In this document: piece after piece, positions 1-5,021 of the stretch | Position numbering within the stretch: position 1 is the stretch's first letter | How the letters are laid out: the number at the start of each line of letters is the position of its first letter | Source of the DNA: an uncultured Actinomyces sp. | Lineage (GTDB): Bacteria; Actinomycetota; Actinomycetes; Actinomycetales; Actinomycetaceae | DNA: 5,021 nucleotides | Direction of reading: 5' to 3' | Assembly (NCBI GenBank): GCA_916719935.1 | Contig: CAKAPY010000121.1 | Location: 1 to 5,021 of the forward strand | Translations under genes and position numbers: made by a program | The notes under the pieces: generated by a model | Databases searched by the model: none | Told to the model about the DNA's origin: nothing | The model's input: the letters and a program-made list of their open reading frames with translations, nothing else

Positions 1-1189
1 ACCAGTCGGTGAGCTTGGAGTAGACCTGCTGCTGAACGAAGGTTCGCGCTTCGGTATTACCCAGCTTGGTCTTGGTCTGGCCTTCGAACTGGGGCTCGGT
101 GAGCTTGATCGAAATAACGGCCGTCAGACCTTCGCGCACGTCATCACCGGTCAGGTTGTCATCCTTCTCGCGGATGATGCCCTTTTCGCGACCGTAGCGG
201 TTCACCAACGAGGTCAGCGCGGTACGGAAACCTTCTTCGTGCATGCCACCTTCGGTGGTATTGATGGTGTTTGCGAAGGTGTGAACCGACGAGGAATACG
301 CCGTGGTCCACTGCATGGCGATTTCCACGCTCATGGTGCCTTCGTCGTTTTCCGCTTCGAAGTCAATGATGTCAGCGTTGATCGTTTCGATCTTCTTTGC
401 CGAATCCAGGTATTCCACGTAGTCACGCAGACCGTGCTCATACATGTAGGAAACCTGGCGGAATCCCTTGTGCTTTTCTTCTGAGGCCTGCTCGTCTCCG
501 GCGATTTCATCGCCTTCATCCGTTGCAGTTTCGCGCTCATCGGTCAAGGTAATACGCAGTCCCTTGTTGAGGAATGCCATCTGCTGGAAGCGCTGACGCA
601 GGGTTTCGAAATCGAAGACGGTTGTCTCAAAGATTTCGGGATCCGGGTAGAAGGTTTGCGTCGTTCCGGTTTCAGTGGTTTCTTCACCACGAACCAATTC
701 GGTAATGGGGTGGCCGCCGTTAGCAAAGGACATCCGCCATACGTATCCCTGCCTGCGAATCTCCGTGTCAACACGCGTGGACAAGGCATTCACAACCGAA
801 ATACCCACACCGTGAAGACCGCCGGAAACCGCGTAACCGCCACCGCCGAACTTACCGCCCGCGTGCAGGATGGTCATGACGACCTCGACTGTTGGCTTGT
901 GCTCAGTCGGGTGCTCATCAACGGGAATACCGCGTCCGTTATCGACAACGCGAACGCCGCCATCGGCCAGGATCGTGACCTCAATGTGGTCCGCGTAGCC
1001 AGCCAAGGCCTCGTCAACGGAGTTATCTACAACCTCATACACCAGGTGATGTAAGCCGCGCTCACCGGTTGACCCGATGTACATACCGGGGCGCTTACGC
1101 ACCGCCTCCAAACCTTCGAGGACGGTAATATCTGACGCGCCGTAGCCGTCGGATCCGTCATCGACTGTTGGTTCTTGCGTTTCAGCCAC
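1..1189 (-). CDS. gyrB: DNA gyrase subunit B, N-terminal 396 residues (3' end cut by window edge)
   Basis: GyrB is the ATPase subunit of the A2B2 DNA gyrase, which introduces negative supercoils in the cytoplasm. Seen here are the GHKL ATPase fold and most of the transducer domain: RPGMYIG (33-39), the catalytic-base Glu and Mg-binding Asn in EVVDNSVDE (E52, N56), DNGRGIPV (83-90), the ATP-lid GGKF (111-114) and GGLHGVG (123-129), GTTQTFYPD (175-183), HTFANTINT and the QTK loop (371-373) in FEGQTKTKLGN. Toprim and the C-terminal part lie beyond the edge. An acidic insert at about 217-241 occupies the place where actinobacterial GyrB proteins carry a variable insert. The start is GTG at 1187-1189: an in-frame TAG sits directly upstream, so no earlier start is possible, and GAGGGGAG lies 7 bases away. 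No frameshift was seen on reading the whole frame. ParE is an alternative in principle, but the context beside recF and dciA and the close match to actinobacterial GyrB make gyrB near certain. Confidence 0.97.
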   Translation of the reverse strand, partial: MAETQEPTVDDGSDGYGASDITVLEGLEAVRKRPGMYIGSTGERGLHHLVYEVVDNSVDEALAGYADHIEVTILADGGVRVVDNGRGIPVDEHPTEHKPTVEVVMTILHAGGKFGGGGYAVSGGLHGVGISVVNALSTRVDTEIRRQGYVWRMSFANGGHPITELVRGEETTETGTTQTFYPDPEIFETTVFDFETLRQRFQQMAFLNKGLRITLTDERETATDEGDEIAGDEQASEEKHKGFRQVSYMYEHGLRDYVEYLDSAKKIETINADIIDFEAENDEGTMSVEIAMQWTTAYSSSVHTFANTINTTEGGMHEEGFRTALTSLVNRYGREKGIIREKDDNLTGDDVREGLTAVISIKLTEPQFEGQTKTKLGNTEARTFVQQQVYSKLTDW

Positions 1190-1196
1190 CTAATGG

Positions 1197-1204
1197 CTCC
1201 CCTC
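1197..1204 (-). promoter_or_regulatory. gyrB ribosome binding site
   Basis: The minus strand reads GAGGGGAG, ending 7 bases before the GTG at 1189. It fixes the gyrB start, because the codon just upstream of that GTG is an in-frame TAG. Confidence 0.8.
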
Positions 1205-1210
1205 ATTCTT

Positions 1211-1224
1211 CACCCGCATGGGTG
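1211..1224 (-). other. Small hairpin in the gyrB leader
   Basis: The arms CACCC (1211-1215) and GGGTG (1220-1224) pair perfectly around a 4-base loop, 6 bases upstream of the gyrB Shine-Dalgarno site in the transcript. It has no U-tract, so it is not a standard terminator. It could influence ribosome access or mRNA stability, or be chance; a 5-bp stem is weak evidence. Confidence 0.3.
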
Positions 1225-1346
1225 TGCACTGCCCGAAAATGGCGCAGTAGCAATAAAACAACCGCTACCATTCTACCGAAAAGGCAGGGGGAAAGCCCTG
1301 ATTGACACCGCTATGAGGAAGATTCACTCACAGGAATTATCCGCGA

Positions 1347-1374
1347 AATATAGCCGTTTTTGAGGCTGTGACCA
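1347..1374 (-). promoter_or_regulatory. Putative gyrB promoter
   Basis: On the minus strand TGGTCA (1369-1374, 4 of 6 to TTGACA) is followed after 16 bases by TATATT (1347-1352, 5 of 6 to TATAAT). This would begin transcription roughly 150 bases before the gyrB start. Having a promoter here fits the 201-base gap after dciA, much longer than the other gaps in the cluster. A weaker -10-like TAGAAT lies at 1270-1275 without a good -35. Called by eye from consensus only. Confidence 0.4.
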
Positions 1375-1380
1375 GTCACA
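1367..1380. promoter_or_regulatory. Inverted repeat TGTGAC-N2-GTCACA, possible operator
   Basis: Two perfect 6-base arms, 1367-1372 and 1375-1380, flank a 2-base centre, 10 bases after the dciA stop codon. The repeat covers the putative gyrB -35 element. It has the TGTGA...TCACA half sites of CRP/FNR-family operators but with a 4-base rather than 6-base space between them, so it is not a canonical Crp/GlxR site. It lacks a following U-run and is too short to be a convincing terminator. Confidence 0.4.
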
Positions 1381-1390
1381 CGTTCAGAAA

Positions 1391-2041
1391 CTAGGCGTAG
1401 GTATCTCGAGGACCCCTCCCGGGCACCGATAAACGGCCCTTTTTCCACGAAGGAGAGGCCGGTGGACGCAAGATCACCTGCTGCACGACACCCTCACCTA
1501 CGGCCTCGGCAATCGTACGTTCTAGGCGCGGCAGAAGTAGCTGAAGTTGCTTAAACCACGCGGTGGAATCACATTGAACAATCAGGCGGTGATCATCAAT
1601 TGTTTCAATGGAGCAGTGCTCAGCGATTTCATCGCCGACAATATCGCTCCATCGCGCCATCAGATCTCCCGCCCGCGTGTGTTCCTGCCACCCGCGCGAG
1701 GCAATTAAAGAATCAATTGTCAGGCCCAGCTTTTTCGGCTCGCGGTATTTTCGCCGCATCGGAGCCATTCCAGGCATTTTGATCCAACGACTTCCAGCCC
1801 GAGAAACGACCGTTGACAGTGCGCTCAATTCGCCATCCGGATCAGCTTGAGGATCAAGGTTGACCTCCGAAGCTTCCTGCTCATCATCGAGCAAAATTTC
1901 CTCTGCAAATTCTTCACTTTGTCCACTCACGCTTCTGCGCCGTGAGCGCAGAGGAATGCGGTAGTGGCCCTGGGCCTGCGCTCTGGCTTGTACACGTCGT
2001 AGTGCAGCAGAGGCATATTCGAAATCGGAAAATTCACTCAT
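1391..2041 (-). CDS. dciA: DciA-like DUF721 protein (probable replicative helicase loader/helper)
   Basis: A 216-residue protein with a DUF721 domain at about 105-195 (GLTIDSLI, then the conserved W131 in ARWSDIVGDEIAEHC, then LIVQCDSTAW and LLPRLERTIAEAVG). It ends in GRGPRDTYA, a tail typical of actinobacterial family members. The first 100 residues look disordered: a basic patch (about 31-37) followed by a strongly acidic stretch (about 43-70). DciA is known as the ancestral helper that brings the DnaB helicase to the origin in bacteria lacking DnaC/DnaI; that role is transferred here from the family. The start chosen is the ATG at 2039-2041, which overlaps the recF stop as ATGAGTGA and implies translational coupling. 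The frame stays open upstream to an ATG at 2116, but that would add 25 residues read through recF and lacks support; a GTG one codon upstream is also possible. Stop is TAG. Confidence 0.9.
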   Translation of the reverse strand: MSEFSDFEYASAALRRVQARAQAQGHYRIPLRSRRRSVSGQSEEFAEEILLDDEQEASEVNLDPQADPDGELSALSTVVSRAGSRWIKMPGMAPMRRKYREPKKLGLTIDSLIASRGWQEHTRAGDLMARWSDIVGDEIAEHCSIETIDDHRLIVQCDSTAWFKQLQLLLPRLERTIAEAVGEGVVQQVILRPPASPSWKKGRLSVPGRGPRDTYA

Positions 2042-3194
2042 CACCGACCACCGTTCCAAGCTCAGGATCCCAATGGACTGCATGAACCTGAGCATGTAAT
2101 TCTTGCGGAACATCATCGGCGACCGCTGCCGTGATTAATACTTGCTCCGCTGCGGTAATCATACGGGTTAATCCCGCTCTGCGCGACGAATCAAGCTCTG
2201 CGAATACATCATCGAGAATAAGAATCGGGGTATCCCCATCTCGAGAAAGAAGCTCGAAAGCGCCCAAACGTAGTGAAAGAGCAACCGACCATGTCTCGCC
2301 GTGGCTTGCATAACCTTTCACGGGCATCCCACCAAGGGTGAGCTTTAAATCGTCGCGGTGCGCGCCGAATAAATTCACTCCCCTCTCGGCTTCCTTCATG
2401 CGTGCCGAGGCCAAAATTTCCTTGAGTTCGCCCGCAATCGTGGCCACATCCCCACCCACCGGACAATTACCCTGGGAAGCAAGGAATTCGATATCCAATT
2501 TCCGAGGCGATCCACCGATTTCCTCATAGGCGTGGGCCGCGGGACCACGAAGTTCGTCAACTAGTCCCACGCGCGCAAGACTGAGCTGCGCGGAGAGCTG
2601 AGCAAAGGTGTCGTCCCACACTTCTACCGTTGAAAAGTCGGGAGTAAAACCTCGGCGCAACTGCGATTGAGCACTCTTCATCAGGGCCGCACGCTGACGC
2701 GCAACTTTGTCAAAATCGCTTTTTACCTGCGCGATCAGCGGGTGCTGCTGAATGAGAAGATCATCCAAGAACTGGCGGCGAACCTGTGGGTCACCGCGAA
2801 CAATTTGAAGATCTTCCGGCGAAAACACCACGCTTTTGAGCAAGCCAAGAACTTCGCGCGGTCGAACTTGGGTGCGATTGACCTTCGCCCTATTTGCTTT
2901 TCCACGAACAATCTCAAGTTCAATAACTGTTTCGCGTTCACCTGCTGTCACCAGCCTGACCCGAACAACTGCCCCACCGGGCTGAGGTTCATCAGGGGAA
3001 AGGGGTAAACGCACCAGGGCTTGTTCTGCACTCACGCGGTGGGAAGAGAATGCGGACAGGTAGGAAACAGCCTCGACAAGATTGGTTTTCCCCTGGCCAT
3101 TTGAGCCCAAAAGAACTGTCGTTCCCGGCGCAAACTCCACTACCGCATGACGGTATGAACGAAAATCATCCAGCGCAACGTGCGAAACTCGCAC
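2034..3194 (-). CDS. recF: DNA replication and repair protein RecF
   Basis: RecF is an SMC-like ABC ATPase that binds DNA at gaps and, with RecO and RecR, helps load RecA at stalled forks. The 386-residue length is normal. Visible motifs: Walker A GSNGQGKT (30-37, K36), the FSPEDLQIVRGDPQVRRQFLD segment typical of RecF, an ABC signature SHGE (297-300), Walker B ILILDD (324-329) and the D-loop region FAELD (331-335). The start is GTG at 3192-3194, giving the standard RecF opening (RVSHVALDDFRSY), with GGAG five bases upstream at 3200-3203. It lies 12 bases after dnaN and overlaps the next gene by 8 bases, so it is very likely part of a dnaN-recF-dciA transcript. No gnd gene separates it from dnaN, unlike in Streptomyces. 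Confidence 0.97.
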   Translation of the reverse strand: MRVSHVALDDFRSYRHAVVEFAPGTTVLLGSNGQGKTNLVEAVSYLSAFSSHRVSAEQALVRLPLSPDEPQPGGAVVRVRLVTAGERETVIELEIVRGKANRAKVNRTQVRPREVLGLLKSVVFSPEDLQIVRGDPQVRRQFLDDLLIQQHPLIAQVKSDFDKVARQRAALMKSAQSQLRRGFTPDFSTVEVWDDTFAQLSAQLSLARVGLVDELRGPAAHAYEEIGGSPRKLDIEFLASQGNCPVGGDVATIAGELKEILASARMKEAERGVNLFGAHRDDLKLTLGGMPVKGYASHGETWSVALSLRLGAFELLSRDGDTPILILDDVFAELDSSRRAGLTRMITAAEQVLITAAVADDVPQELHAQVHAVHWDPELGTVVGDE

Positions 3195-3199
3195 ACAAA

Positions 3200-3203
3200 C
3201 TCC
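3200..3203 (-). promoter_or_regulatory. recF ribosome binding site
   Basis: GGAG on the minus strand, 5 bases before the GTG start of recF, inside the 12-base dnaN-recF gap. It supports the GTG at 3194 as the start. Confidence 0.6.
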
Positions 3204-3206
3204 AGA

Positions 3207-4340
3207 TCAGATTCCGTAGCGGATCGGCATCAGGAGGTAGCGGAAGTCGGTCGACTCTCCACCATCAGCCTTTTCTTGGCCGGTGATCACAGCGGGCTTC
3301 GTTGGGTGGGTGAAACCGAAGCGAACATACTCGGTATCCATGACCGACAAACCTTCGCTGAGGTACTGCGGGTTAAACGCGGTCGCAATGTCATCGCCCA
3401 TGAGCTGGGCCTGAACAACTTCGGAAGCCTGGGCGTTATCACCCTGACCGGCTTCAAGAACAAGCTGGCCATCGGAGAAGGACAGGCGAACACTGGTCTT
3501 GCGCTCGGCAACCAAGGAGACACGCTTAACTGCCTCGAGCAAAGTGTGACGCTCGACGATTGCTTGGATGGTGGTCGTTTCCGGGAACAAACGGCGAACC
3601 GGAGGGTAGTCACCATCCATCAGGGTCGATGTCGTGCGGCGTCCACCGGCCTGGAAGCCGATCAGCGAAGAAGCGCCCGGCTGAGATTCCTGCGACAGAC
3701 CGATCTCAACCTTTGCACCCGAAGTCATGGACTTTGCGACATCCTGAAGAATGCGTGCCTTGACCAGTGCGGCTTCGGACATATCGGAAACCGAATCCCA
3801 CTTGAGCTCGCGCATGGCCAGACGGTAGCGGTCAGTTGCCAAAAGCGTGATGTTATCGCCGTCAATTTCGACGCGGACAGCGGTAAGAAGCGGAAGGGTT
3901 TCATCGCGAGAAGCTGCGATTGATACCTGAGCAACAGCCTGCTGGAAAACCTGCGAATCTACAGAACCTGCAACCTGAGGCTGTGCGGGAAGAAGCGGGT
4001 ATTCGTCGATAGGCATGACTGCCAAGGTGAAGTGCGAAGAACCGCAGGAAAGAGAAACCTTTTGTCCATCAACTTCGATGGTGACCGGCTTGTTGGGCAG
4101 GGACTTTGAAATATCTGCAAGAAGTCGACCGGAAACCAGAACTTCGCCTTCTTCATCAACCGAGGCGGGAATACGCGAGTTTCCAGAAACTTCGTAGTCG
4201 AAGGAGGACAGAGTCAGTTCCTGACCCTGAGCCGAGATTCGCATACCAGCAAGGATGGGGCTTGCGGGACGGGTGGGAAGTACACGCGCTGTCCATGAAA
4301 CAGCTTCTGCAAGCACGTCGCGGGCGACGGTGAACTTCAT
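3207..4340 (-). CDS. dnaN: DNA polymerase III sliding clamp, beta subunit
   Basis: DnaN forms the ring-shaped dimer that tethers DNA polymerase III and many repair proteins to DNA. The 377-residue length is what actinobacterial clamps show, enough for three clamp folds (about 1-120, 125-250, 255-377). Recognisable segments: RVLPTRPASPILAGM (19-33), SSFDYEVSG, LPNKPV, LLATDRYRLAMRELKW in the middle domain, DGDYPPVRRLFP, and the C-terminal LLMPIRYGI, where the MPxR segment lines the pocket that binds partner proteins. The ATG at 4338-4340 is preceded by AAGGAG with a 5-base gap. The stop is TGA. It is the first gene after oriC, and recF follows after 12 bases. Confidence 0.98.
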   Translation of the reverse strand: MKFTVARDVLAEAVSWTARVLPTRPASPILAGMRISAQGQELTLSSFDYEVSGNSRIPASVDEEGEVLVSGRLLADISKSLPNKPVTIEVDGQKVSLSCGSSHFTLAVMPIDEYPLLPAQPQVAGSVDSQVFQQAVAQVSIAASRDETLPLLTAVRVEIDGDNITLLATDRYRLAMRELKWDSVSDMSEAALVKARILQDVAKSMTSGAKVEIGLSQESQPGASSLIGFQAGGRRTTSTLMDGDYPPVRRLFPETTTIQAIVERHTLLEAVKRVSLVAERKTSVRLSFSDGQLVLEAGQGDNAQASEVVQAQLMGDDIATAFNPQYLSEGLSVMDTEYVRFGFTHPTKPAVITGQEKADGGESTDFRYLLMPIRYGI

Positions 4341-4345
4341 GGATT

Positions 4346-4351
4346 CTCCTT
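4346..4351 (-). promoter_or_regulatory. dnaN ribosome binding site
   Basis: AAGGAG on the minus strand, 5 bases before the dnaN ATG. It is a strong match to the anti-Shine-Dalgarno sequence and fixes the start. Confidence 0.85.
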
Positions 4352-4373
4352 GGAACTGAATGTAGATATACCG

Positions 4374-4402
4374 TGGTTAGTTTACCTGGCTGTAGGCGTC
4401 AA
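4374..4402 (-). promoter_or_regulatory. Putative dnaN promoter
   Basis: TTGACG (4397-4402, 5 of 6 to the -35 consensus) is followed after 17 bases by TAACCA (4374-4379), a poor -10. A better -10-like hexamer, TATATC (4365-4370), lies closer to dnaN but 26 bases from TTGACG and has no good -35 of its own. Transcription of dnaN from within the dnaA-dnaN gap is usual; which hexamer is used cannot be decided from sequence. Confidence 0.35.
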
Positions 4403-4458
4403 GGAAACTGAGAATTACACCTTAACCAGTCTGCGCTCGAGGCCGATCTGATGTTGGC

Positions 4459-4490
4459 GATTTTTTGTTATTTGTCTTGAACTAAAGTTC
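4459..4490. other. AT-rich stretch, candidate DNA unwinding element
   Basis: 24 of 32 bases are A or T, including T6 at 4461-4466, and the stretch ends in the inverted repeat GAACT-AA-AGTTC (4479-4490). It sits on the dnaN side of the DnaA box array, where unwinding elements are commonly found. A second stretch of similar AT content (4611-4634) lies at the centre of the box array and is the alternative. Confidence 0.5.
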
Positions 4491-4507
4491 GTCATCATCA
4501 TCGGCTA

Positions 4508-4525
4508 TGTGGATTGTGTGGAAAA
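4508..4525 (-). other. Two abutting DnaA boxes, including the only perfect one
   Basis: On the minus strand TTTTCCACA (4517-4525) matches TTWTNCACA at all nine positions and is followed with no gap by CAATCCACA (4508-4516, 7 of 9). Both read toward the AT-rich stretch. The perfect box is the best candidate for high-affinity DnaA binding, and the abutting weaker one could fill cooperatively and direct opening toward 4459-4490. Confidence 0.75.
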
Positions 4526-4558
4526 CCCATTTTTACCGTGAAATGACAGCATTTCTTT

Positions 4559-4591
4559 CGTGGATGAATATGTGAATCTGTGTGTGAACGA
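4559..4591 (-). other. Three DnaA-box-like sites at 12-base intervals
   Basis: On the minus strand TCATCCACG (4559-4567), AGATTCACA (4571-4579) and TCGTTCACA (4583-4591) each match the consensus at 7 of 9 positions, all in the same orientation, with starts exactly 12 bases apart. They are probably low-affinity sites; each alone is weak, but the regular spacing and shared orientation make them more credible. Confidence 0.5.
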
Positions 4592-4603
4592 ACTACACGT
4601 TTT

Positions 4604-4612
4604 TGTGGACGA
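4604..4612 (-). other. DnaA box TCGTCCACA
   Basis: It matches the actinobacterial box TTGTCCACA at 8 of 9 positions. It lies 21 bases from the start of its neighbour at 4583 and faces away from the box at 4631. Confidence 0.65.
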
Positions 4613-4630
4613 AAATTGTTCTGTTGTTTT

Positions 4631-4639
4631 TTCTCCACA
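4631..4639 (+). other. DnaA box TTCTCCACA
   Basis: It matches TTATCCACA at 8 of 9 positions, on the plus strand. It is the first box on the dnaA side of the orientation switch; the 18 bases separating it from the box at 4604-4612 are AT-rich. Confidence 0.65.
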
Positions 4640-4651
4640 AATTGCTCTGCC

Positions 4652-4660
4652 TCGTACACA
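4652..4660 (+). other. DnaA-box-like site TCGTACACA
   Basis: It matches TTWTNCACA at 7 of 9 positions. Its start is 21 bases from that of the box at 4631, and it shares the TCGTNCACA form with the sites at 4583 and 4604. Confidence 0.45.
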
Positions 4661-4675
4661 AGCGATCGGCGAGGT

Positions 4676-4693
4676 TTCACCACAGTTTCCACA
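4676..4693 (+). other. Two abutting DnaA boxes on the plus strand
   Basis: TTCACCACA (4676-4684, 7 of 9) is followed with no gap by GTTTCCACA (4685-4693, 8 of 9 to TTTTCCACA). The arrangement mirrors the abutting pair at 4508-4525 in the opposite orientation. Confidence 0.6.
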
Positions 4694-4706
4694 GAAGCTG
4701 TGGAAA
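4686..4706. repeat. Perfect 9-bp inverted repeat containing two DnaA boxes
   Basis: TTTCCACAG (4686-4694) and CTGTGGAAA (4698-4706) are exact reverse complements separated by AAG. The left arm is most of the plus-strand box at 4685-4693. The right arm is most of a minus-strand box CTTTCCACA (4699-4707, 8 of 9). The two boxes therefore face each other. This is the array end nearest dnaA; besides DnaA binding it could form a hairpin at the end of the dnaA transcript, but no U-run follows. Confidence 0.7.
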
Positions 4707-4746
4707 GGAAGTTCGCACCCCCCAAACGTCCAGTTTTTGGCTGAGA

Positions 4747-5021
4747 TTAGCTGAGAGTTGCTGACTGACGTGCGGCCTGCTTAATGCGGTTGGTCAATTC
4801 GGTGACGTAGTTGAAGGTCTCCCTCTTCTCCGCCATCAACCCCACAATCTTCTTATTCGCGTGCATCACGGTTGTGTGGTCGCGTCCGCCAAATGCAGCA
4901 CCAATCTTCGGAAGCGAGAGATCGGTGAGTTCGCGACACAGGTACATCGCGATCTGACGTGCCTCAACGACGACATGCGAACGGTCCGAGGAGGACAATT
5001 GGTCAATCGTTACGCCGAAAT
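4747..5021 (-). CDS. dnaA: Chromosomal replication initiator DnaA, C-terminal 90 residues (5' end beyond window)
   Basis: DnaA is the AAA+ initiator that binds DnaA boxes and opens oriC. Only domain IV, the DNA-binding helix-turn-helix domain, is visible. The reading frame is open from the window edge (FGVTIDQL) and contains ARQIAMYLCRELTDLSLPKIG followed by the DnaA signature GGRDHTTVMHANKKI, whose Arg and DHTT residues make the base contacts with the box. It ends in a short tail (IKQAARQSATLS) and a TAA at 4747-4749. The TTG at 4996-4998 is an internal codon, not a start. The protein reads toward oriC and dnaN, the usual order. Confidence 0.97.
   Translation of the reverse strand, partial: FGVTIDQLSSSDRSHVVVEARQIAMYLCRELTDLSLPKIGAAFGGRDHTTVMHANKKIVGLMAEKRETFNYVTELTNRIKQAARQSATLS

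Larger units (their letters stand above)
4341..4746. other. oriC: Chromosomal replication origin, dnaA-dnaN intergenic region
   Basis: This 406-base stretch between the dnaA stop and the dnaN start has no credible gene. It holds about eleven 9-mers matching the DnaA box consensus TTWTNCACA at 7 to 9 positions, all between 4508 and 4707. An AT-rich stretch lies on the dnaN side at 4459-4490. The position between dnaA and dnaN is the usual one for actinobacterial origins. The 4341-4440 part is the dnaN leader and promoter; 4708-4746 holds a C6 tract (4718-4723) and no clear dnaA terminator. Function as the origin is inferred from box density and context. Confidence 0.92.

Noticed and set aside
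656..1054. Plus-strand open frame of 132 codons opposite gyrB
   Set aside because: It is antisense to the conserved GyrB ATPase domain; a shadow frame.
1302..1307. TTGACA on the plus strand in the gyrB leader
   Set aside because: A perfect -35 hexamer, but no -10-like sequence lies 16-18 bases downstream and no plus-strand gene follows.
1175..1363. Plus-strand open frame of 62 codons mostly in the dciA-gyrB gap
   Set aside because: It starts inside gyrB on the opposite strand, has no convincing Shine-Dalgarno site, resembles no family I know, and covers the likely gyrB promoter and leader.
2042..2116. Upstream ATG for the dciA-like gene, adding 25 residues
   Set aside because: These codons lie wholly inside recF, have no ribosome binding site, and the added residues do not resemble DUF721 proteins; the ATG overlapping the recF stop is the normal arrangement.
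3180..3923. Plus-strand open frame of 247 codons opposite dnaN
   Set aside because: It lies antisense to dnaN, whose translation is unmistakable. The long frame is a by-product of dnaN codon bias and its protein looks like no known family.
4498..4754. Open frames of 64 and 75 codons across oriC on both strands
   Set aside because: They run through the DnaA box array and have no coding character or credible start signals.
4741..4770. Three imperfect tandem 10-mers beginning CTGA at the dnaA stop
   Set aside because: The first two match at 8 of 10 bases and the third only in its first four; most of it codes for the DnaA tail, so this is probably chance.

Overview
The window is the chromosomal replication-origin neighbourhood of an actinobacterium. 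Every gene lies on the minus strand. In transcription order they are dnaA (3' end only), oriC, dnaN, recF, a DciA/DUF721 gene and gyrB (5' two thirds only). The order dnaA-dnaN-recF-DUF721-gyrB, the actinobacterial features of the proteins (GxGPRDTY tail on the DUF721 protein, LPTRP/FDYEVS signatures in the clamp, acidic insert in GyrB) and GTG starts for recF and gyrB all point to Actinobacteria. The base composition looks only moderately GC-rich by eye, which fits the Actinomycetaceae group (Arcanobacterium, Trueperella, Varibaculum or Mobiluncus-like) better than Streptomyces or Mycobacterium. That placement is an inference, not a measurement.

Layout, from high to low coordinates: 4747-5021 is the last 90 codons of dnaA, the DNA-binding domain IV. 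4341-4746 is a 406-base non-coding stretch holding oriC: about eleven DnaA-box-like 9-mers between 4508 and 4707, a 75% AT stretch at 4459-4490, a GAT trinucleotide run between that stretch and the first boxes, and the dnaN promoter/leader. 3207-4340 is dnaN. Twelve bases later recF runs 3194-2034. The dciA-like gene overlaps the recF end by 8 bases (ATGAGTGA) and ends at 1391. A 201-base gap, 1190-1390, carries a putative promoter with an overlapping inverted repeat, a small leader hairpin and a strong Shine-Dalgarno site before gyrB, which starts at 1189 and runs off the left edge.

The genes form a replication set: DnaA opens oriC, DciA is the probable loader or helper of the replicative helicase, DnaN is the sliding clamp, RecF tends gaps at stalled forks, and GyrB supplies the ATPase of gyrase that removes supercoils ahead of the fork. 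dnaN-recF-dciA is packed like one operon; gyrB probably has its own promoter.

I found no mobile element, CRISPR array, RNA gene or unknown gene system. The region is conserved housekeeping. The most interesting signals are in oriC: the box array has a near-exact dyad layout around 4621/4622, uses an unusual TCGTNCACA box three times, and ends in a perfect 9-bp inverted repeat of two boxes.
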